This document shows, one piece after another, positions 27,527 through 32,067 of a stretch of 32,067 bases of DNA. The DNA lies in NCBI RefSeq assembly GCF_016790065.1, contig NZ_JAEUPY010000148.1, positions 1 to 32,067 of the forward strand, in the 5' to 3' direction. A program made the translations under genes and the position numbers. Within the stretch, counting starts at the first letter, position 1. Each line of letters begins with the position of its first letter. The notes beneath the pieces are model-generated. The model ran no database searches. It had not been told where the DNA came from and saw nothing but the letters and a program-made list of their open reading frames with translations. This DNA comes from Steroidobacter sp. (GTDB taxonomy: Bacteria; Pseudomonadota; Gammaproteobacteria; Steroidobacterales; Steroidobacteraceae).

Positions 27527-29550
27527 ACTGTCGCGACTATTGGTATTGCGTGTTGGCGTTCATCGGCATCGCGGCGCTGCCTGATGCGTTCGCGGCCGAC
27601 GCTACACGGCTGCCACTGCAACCGACGCGCACGATCAAGTTCTCCACCGATGAGGGCACGTGGATATCGCTGGACGTGGCTCCAAACGGCAAGTCTCTGG
27701 TGTTCGAATTGCTAGGCGATCTCTACACCTTGCCTATCGCTGGCGGGCGAGCGGCGCGCATCACCTCCGGCATGGCGTTCGATTCTCAGCCGCGATTCTC
27801 GCCGGATGGTAAGACGATTGTTTTCGTCAGCGACCGTGACGGTGCCGAAAACTTGTGGCTGGTCGATGCCGACGGTCGCAACCCGCGAGCAGTGACGTCC
27901 CGCAAAGGTGACATGTTCATGTCGCCGGAGTGGACGCCGGACGGCGATTCGATCGTCGTCACTCGTTCCATCGGTAGCGTCAGCGGTTGGGCGTGGGGAA
28001 GAGAGACTCGCGATCTGGCGCTTTATATGTATCACCGCGATGGCGCCGCGGGCATCAAGCTCAACAATCTTACGCCGGTGGGCTTCACTCGTGCCGGAGC
28101 GGTGGGATTTACCGGCGCGGCATTCGGCACCGATCCCGATGTGCTGTTCGCTGCGATCTCGGCGGATTCGACCGATGCGGAACATGGTCTGTGGCAGGTC
28201 GTGTCGTTCGATCGCAAGCGAGGGACGTCCGTGCAGCTCACCGACGAGCCGGGCGGCGCGATGCGTCCTTTAGTGAGCCCGGACGGGCGCTATCTCATCT
28301 ATGCGAGCCGTCGCGATGACGTGACTCAGTTGCGCGTGCGGGACCAGCGAACCGGCGACACACGTACATTGCTCGTCAATGTGACGCGCGATGCGCAAAG
28401 GGATCCGGACATCGGCCGCGATCTCATGCCGGGCAGTGCGTTCCTTCCGGACGGTACAGCATTCGTGACCAGCTTCGGCGGCAAGTTGTGGCGAGTGTCG
28501 GTGCCGAGCGGCGAAGTCGCGGCGATTCCGTTCACGGCCGAAGTGGAGCAGAAGTTGGGTCCGCTGCTGCATTTCGATCAAGTGATCGACGATACCGTGA
28601 CGGTGCGGGAGATTCGTAATGCCAAGCCGTCGCCCGATGGCACGAAGCTGGTGTTCTCCGCGCTCGACCGGCTGTGGCTCATGCGTCTACCTAACGGCAA
28701 GCCTCAGCGCCTGACGACGGATGACAGCGGTGAGTTTTTTCCAACGTGGTCGCCGGATGGGCGTTACATTGCATACGCCACTTGGTCGGAACTCGAAGGC
28801 GGCACCATCAAACGTATTCGAGCCGAGAGCGGCGCGACCGCCGAAGCACTCGCCGGCGATACCGCTTACTACTACGAGAAGTTGGTGTACTCGCCCGATG
28901 GTAGGTCGTTGTTTGCTGTCCGCAGCTCACACCGTGCTCGTGCCGAGGCGCTGAATGAAATGTCCATGTGGCGAGACATTTCACCGGTGCCGCTCAACAG
29001 CGAACTGATTCAGCTGCCGGCCGAGGGCGGCGCGATCCGCAGCGTCATGCCACTGACGGCCGGTAAGGTGTATGCACCGTTTCATGGGGTACCGCATTTC
29101 AATCGTGCCAGCGGCGCGATGTATATATATGAGTACGACCGCGGCGTGGTCAGTGACAAGAGCCGACGCCCGTTGCTCACAGTCACCGGTTGGGACGAGG
29201 CAGGCGGTACCAACCAGGCCCAAGAGCCGGCCGACGATCTATTGATCTCGCCAGACGGCACTCGAGCTTTGGCGCTGGTGAATCAGGATTTGCACCTGAT
29301 CGATCTGCCTGCCGTGGCAACCGCAGCCCCGCCGACGATCTCGGTCGACGACGGTTCGTCGAGTCCGCTGCCGATTCGACGCATTACGCGAACCGATGGA
29401 GCAGGGCCAGGCGGCGACTTTGCTGGTTGGTTTCCTGACGGGAAACGCGTGTACTACTCGCTCGGCAGTACCTTCTTCATTTATGACCTTGCTTCTCGCC
29501 GCACCGAGCGCATCGAGGTCAATCTCAAACTGCCTCGCGACCGACCTTGA
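27523..29550 (+). CDS. Exported PD40/TolB-like beta-propeller protein (N-terminal half of split copy B)
   Basis: Encodes 675 residues with a signal peptide (VLAFIGIAALPDAFA) and PD40 repeats (FSPDGKTIVFVSDRDG, SPDGRYLIYASRRD, SPDGRYIAYATWSE, SPDGRSLFAVRSS). It aligns from end to end with the propeller half of the preceding fusion (LPLQPTR, EGTWIS, GLAFDSQPR versus GMAFDSQPR). It ends at TGA 29548-29550 after LPRDRP, and the same frame continues without interruption into the amidohydrolase gene at 29557. In an ungapped alignment to copy A the stop replaces a single linker codon. On its own the propeller would be a periplasmic binding or scaffold protein. Confidence 0.85.
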   Translation: MNCRDYWYCVLAFIGIAALPDAFAADATRLPLQPTRTIKFSTDEGTWISLDVAPNGKSLVFELLGDLYTLPIAGGRAARITSGMAFDSQPRFSPDGKTIVFVSDRDGAENLWLVDADGRNPRAVTSRKGDMFMSPEWTPDGDSIVVTRSIGSVSGWAWGRETRDLALYMYHRDGAAGIKLNNLTPVGFTRAGAVGFTGAAFGTDPDVLFAAISADSTDAEHGLWQVVSFDRKRGTSVQLTDEPGGAMRPLVSPDGRYLIYASRRDDVTQLRVRDQRTGDTRTLLVNVTRDAQRDPDIGRDLMPGSAFLPDGTAFVTSFGGKLWRVSVPSGEVAAIPFTAEVEQKLGPLLHFDQVIDDTVTVREIRNAKPSPDGTKLVFSALDRLWLMRLPNGKPQRLTTDDSGEFFPTWSPDGRYIAYATWSELEGGTIKRIRAESGATAEALAGDTAYYYEKLVYSPDGRSLFAVRSSHRARAEALNEMSMWRDISPVPLNSELIQLPAEGGAIRSVMPLTAGKVYAPFHGVPHFNRASGAMYIYEYDRGVVSDKSRRPLLTVTGWDEAGGTNQAQEPADDLLISPDGTRALALVNQDLHLIDLPAVATAAPPTISVDDGSSSPLPIRRITRTDGAGPGGDFAGWFPDGKRVYYSLGSTFFIYDLASRRTERIEVNLKLPRDRP

Positions 29551-29556
29551 GGGGCA

Positions 29557-30777
29557 GTGCTTTTAAGAGGCGCCCGGTTGATCACCATGAATGGCTACGA
29601 AGTGATCGAAGACGGCGATCTGGTCGTCGTCGACAACCGGATTCGTGCGCTCGGCCCGCGGGGCAAAGTTGCTGTTCCGACTGGAGCGCGCGTCATCGAC
29701 GTTACGGGTAAGACGATCATGCCTGGCCTGATCGACGTGCACGCGCACCTCTGGCCGATCTGGGATGCTCATCGCAAGGTGTCGTGGGAGTACGCGACCA
29801 GTCTCGCTTATGGCGTGACCTCGTTGCGCGATCCGCAATCAAAACGTTCGGACGCGCTGATCTATGCGGATCGAATCGACGTGGGCGACATGCTTGGCGC
29901 CAGAGTGTTTTCCGTGGGGCGCGGTGTATTTGCTCAGGTGGGACTGCGTAGCTTGGCCGACACGCGGCAGGTGTTGCGACGTTACTCGGAGCACTACCGA
30001 ACTCACACCATCAAGCAGTACCTGGTGGGCGGACGCTTGGAGCGGCAATGGTTCGCGATGGCGGCGCAAGAGCAGCGTCTGACGCCGACCACCGAAGGCG
30101 GCAAAGACTTCAAAATGAATCTGACGCTGATCCTCGACGGCTATTCGGGACTGGAGCACTGGATCGATACCACGCCGCTGTATCGAGATGTGACCGAGCT
30201 GATGGCTCGCAGCGGTATCGCTTACACGCTGACCACTAATGTGGAGTTGGATTACTTCTACCGTCGCTACGCGATTCACGACGACGCCAAGTTGCGGCGT
30301 TTCATGCCGCATACGTTCATCGATCGACTGCCGTATCGCGCTCGCTCCCTGGGCGTCGACGACCCGTATCTGTTCGAGCGTCACGCTGCCGATGCGGCCA
30401 AGATCGTCGCCGCCGGCGGCCGGGTTGCCCTCGGTTCGCACGGTAACTTTCCGGGCTGGGGCGTGCATTGGGAGCTGTGGGCCACCCAAAGTGGGGGGAT
30501 TTCGCCGCACGAGGGTCTTAGAGTAGGCACGCTTGCCAGTGCCGAGGCGATTGGCCTGGGTCGGCAGTTGGGTTCGCTCGAGTCAGGCAAGCTCGCGGAC
30601 CTGCTGGTCCTGGACAGCAACCCGCTGCTGGATATTCGCGCGACCTTGAGCATTCGCTACGTGATGAAGAACGGCCGGCTCTACGAGGGCGCTACGCTCG
30701 ACGAGATCTGGCCGAGAAGTCGCGAGTTCGGCCGACAATCCTGGATGCTAAAGTCGCGCTCCGCGACGATTCATTGA
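29557..30777 (+). CDS. Amidohydrolase-family protein (C-terminal half of split copy B), metal site intact
   Basis: Encodes 406 residues if started at GTG 29557, six bases after an in-frame TGA; GAGGGG overlaps the stop but leaves only two bases to the GTG. ATG 29587 is an alternative with no ribosome site. The family features are present: H62-A-H64 in LIDVHAHLW, K153 in IKQY, H201 in GLEHW, H295 in GSHG, and GKLADLLVLDSNPLLD at the C-terminus. Relatives include imidodipeptidases and other metal-dependent amide hydrolases. It has no signal peptide of its own, so if translated separately it would stay in the cytoplasm, unlike its fused relatives. Either readthrough, a recent nonsense change (for example CGA to TGA) or a base-call error could explain this. 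Confidence 0.8.
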   Translation: MLLRGARLITMNGYEVIEDGDLVVVDNRIRALGPRGKVAVPTGARVIDVTGKTIMPGLIDVHAHLWPIWDAHRKVSWEYATSLAYGVTSLRDPQSKRSDALIYADRIDVGDMLGARVFSVGRGVFAQVGLRSLADTRQVLRRYSEHYRTHTIKQYLVGGRLERQWFAMAAQEQRLTPTTEGGKDFKMNLTLILDGYSGLEHWIDTTPLYRDVTELMARSGIAYTLTTNVELDYFYRRYAIHDDAKLRRFMPHTFIDRLPYRARSLGVDDPYLFERHAADAAKIVAAGGRVALGSHGNFPGWGVHWELWATQSGGISPHEGLRVGTLASAEAIGLGRQLGSLESGKLADLLVLDSNPLLDIRATLSIRYVMKNGRLYEGATLDEIWPRSREFGRQSWMLKSRSATIH

Positions 30778-30790
30778 GGAGAGTCCTGCT

Positions 30791-32067
30791 GTGAAATGTT
30801 CGATCCTGGTTGTTACCGCTGCGCTTGGCAGCAGCATCTTGGCCATGGCCAATGCCGAGACTGTGCCGGCCCCCGAGGCGCTGGTTGTCGACGGGGTACC
30901 GGCCGTGCCGGCGGAGCTGCGTAGCGCCACCGCGCCTTATATGGAATCGCGCACGGCGACCTTTGTGGGCTGGAATCCACAGTCCAAGGGCATCTTGATC
31001 ACCACGCGATTTGGCAATACCAATCAGGTGCATGAAGTTGCCGCACCGAGTGGCTCGCGCGAGCAGAAAACCTTCGAACGCGAGCCGGTGGGAGCCGTGG
31101 GGTATGCACCGGGCAAGGGCGACGTGCTGGTGCTGAGTAAGGATGTCGGCGGCGATGAGTTCTATCAGTTGTATACGTTGGAGAGCGGCCGGCTGCGATT
31201 GCTCACCGACGGTAAGAGCCGCAACACCAGCGCGATGTGGAACCACGAGGGCACGCAGCTCGGCTATTCCAGCACTCGCCGGAATGGCACGGACAGCGAC
31301 CTGTACCTGATCGATCCGCGCGATCCGAAGTCGAATCGGTTGGTGGCTCAGGTGCAAGGCGGTGGGTGGTCCTTCGCTGACTTCGCGCCGAACGGCGCGC
31401 GTGCACTGGTGATCAATGCGGTTTCGGTCAATCAGCAAGAGTTGTATCAACTCGAACTCAGCACCGGAAAGATGACGCGGCTCGGCTCCAAGAAGGCCGG
31501 TGTGGTCTACGGGACCGCTTCCTATGGACCCGACGGGACGATTTATGCGACTAGCGATGAAGGCTCGGAGTTCTTGCGACTCGGCGCCATCAATCCTAAA
31601 ACGTCGGCCTTCGAGCCGTTCGCGTTGGCTGGCGCGCAGCCGTGGGATGTCGAAGATTTCCAAGTCGCGGCGGATAATTCTTTCCTCGCGTATGTGGTGA
31701 ACGAAGCGGGCATCAGTCGGCTCCGATTGCTCGAGCCGAGCACGCGCCGAGCTTTGGGAGAGGCGTCGCTGCCCTCGGGCGTGGTGTCTTCTTTGAAGAT
31801 TGCGCCTTGGGGGGCGATTGGCTTCACGCTGTCTTCATCGCAGTCGCCGTCCGATGCTTATTCTGTGGATGCGAAGACGTTAGCTGTGACGCGTTGGACG
31901 CGCAGTGAGACCGGCGGACTGGATGCGAGTCGCAACGCTAACGCGGAATTGGTGCGGACCAAGAGCTTCGACGGACTGGAAGTGTCCGGATTTCTGTATC
32001 GCCCGGATGCCACTCGATTCCCGGGCAAGCGGCCGCTGATCCTGGTGATTCACGGCGGACCGGAGAG
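30791..32067 (+). CDS. Exported S9 family serine peptidase, N-terminal part (partial, runs off window)
   Basis: The frame opens at GTG 30791, with GGAGAG eight bases upstream and 13 bp after the previous stop, and remains open to the window end (425 residues). The N-terminus (SILVVTAALGSSILAMANA) is a signal peptide. A propeller of PD40-like blades follows (GYAPGKGDVLVLSKD, DLYLIDPRD, ASYGPDGTIYATSDE). The last residues, PLILVIHGGPE, are the oxyanion-hole motif at the start of the S9 alpha/beta hydrolase domain, so the catalytic Ser, Asp and His lie outside. It is the fifth S9 peptidase of the window and the last visible gene of the module C operon. Confidence 0.85.
   Translation, partial: MKCSILVVTAALGSSILAMANAETVPAPEALVVDGVPAVPAELRSATAPYMESRTATFVGWNPQSKGILITTRFGNTNQVHEVAAPSGSREQKTFEREPVGAVGYAPGKGDVLVLSKDVGGDEFYQLYTLESGRLRLLTDGKSRNTSAMWNHEGTQLGYSSTRRNGTDSDLYLIDPRDPKSNRLVAQVQGGGWSFADFAPNGARALVINAVSVNQQELYQLELSTGKMTRLGSKKAGVVYGTASYGPDGTIYATSDEGSEFLRLGAINPKTSAFEPFALAGAQPWDVEDFQVAADNSFLAYVVNEAGISRLRLLEPSTRRALGEASLPSGVVSSLKIAPWGAIGFTLSSSQSPSDAYSVDAKTLAVTRWTRSETGGLDASRNANAELVRTKSFDGLEVSGFLYRPDATRFPGKRPLILVIHGGPE

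Overview
The window looks like one dense accessory region of a GC-rich Gram-negative bacterium, built from outer-membrane transport and secreted peptide-degrading enzymes. TonB-dependent receptors with an N-terminal signalling (STN) domain, FecI-type ECF sigma factors and FecR anti-sigma factors indicate a proteobacterium. The mix of PD40/amidohydrolase fusions, S9 peptidases and several FecI/FecR/receptor sets fits Xanthomonadales- or Steroidobacter-like Gammaproteobacteria. That placement is inference; no rRNA or housekeeping gene is present.

Layout. Module A (1-10118, + strand): the C-terminal tail of a FecR regulator, a 1088-residue STN-TonB receptor, then three translationally coupled, exported S9 serine peptidases. 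Module B (10119-17391, + strand): ECF sigma factor, FecR, a ferrisiderophore-type STN-TonB receptor, an exported beta-lactamase/LACTB-like serine hydrolase, a strong hairpin, and a Tat-exported FAD oxidoreductase of the spermidine dehydrogenase type. A ParE/ParD toxin-antitoxin pair on the - strand (17429-17982) separates B from C. Module C (18087-32067): a sigma/FecR pair on the - strand, divergent from an STN-TonB receptor, which is followed on the + strand by an S9 peptidase, a PD40 propeller-amidohydrolase fusion, a second copy of that fusion split by one in-frame TGA, and another S9 peptidase cut by the window end.

How the genes may work together. By the cell-surface signalling logic known from FecA/FecR/FecI, each receptor should sense its ligand at the outer membrane, signal through FecR to release the sigma factor, and switch on its own operon. 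Five S9 peptidases, with preferences often for proline- or alanine-containing peptides, plus amidohydrolases related to imidodipeptidases, suggest uptake and periplasmic trimming of oligopeptides or peptide-based ligands. The substrate cannot be read from the sequence.

The most notable observation is in module C. Two tandem paralogues of a PD40-amidohydrolase have decayed in complementary ways. The first stays fused and exported but has lost essentially every recognisable metal-site residue, so it looks like a pseudoenzyme. The second keeps those residues, but a single TGA cuts its amidohydrolase domain away from the signal-peptide-bearing propeller. No stretch longer than 300 bases lacks a gene.
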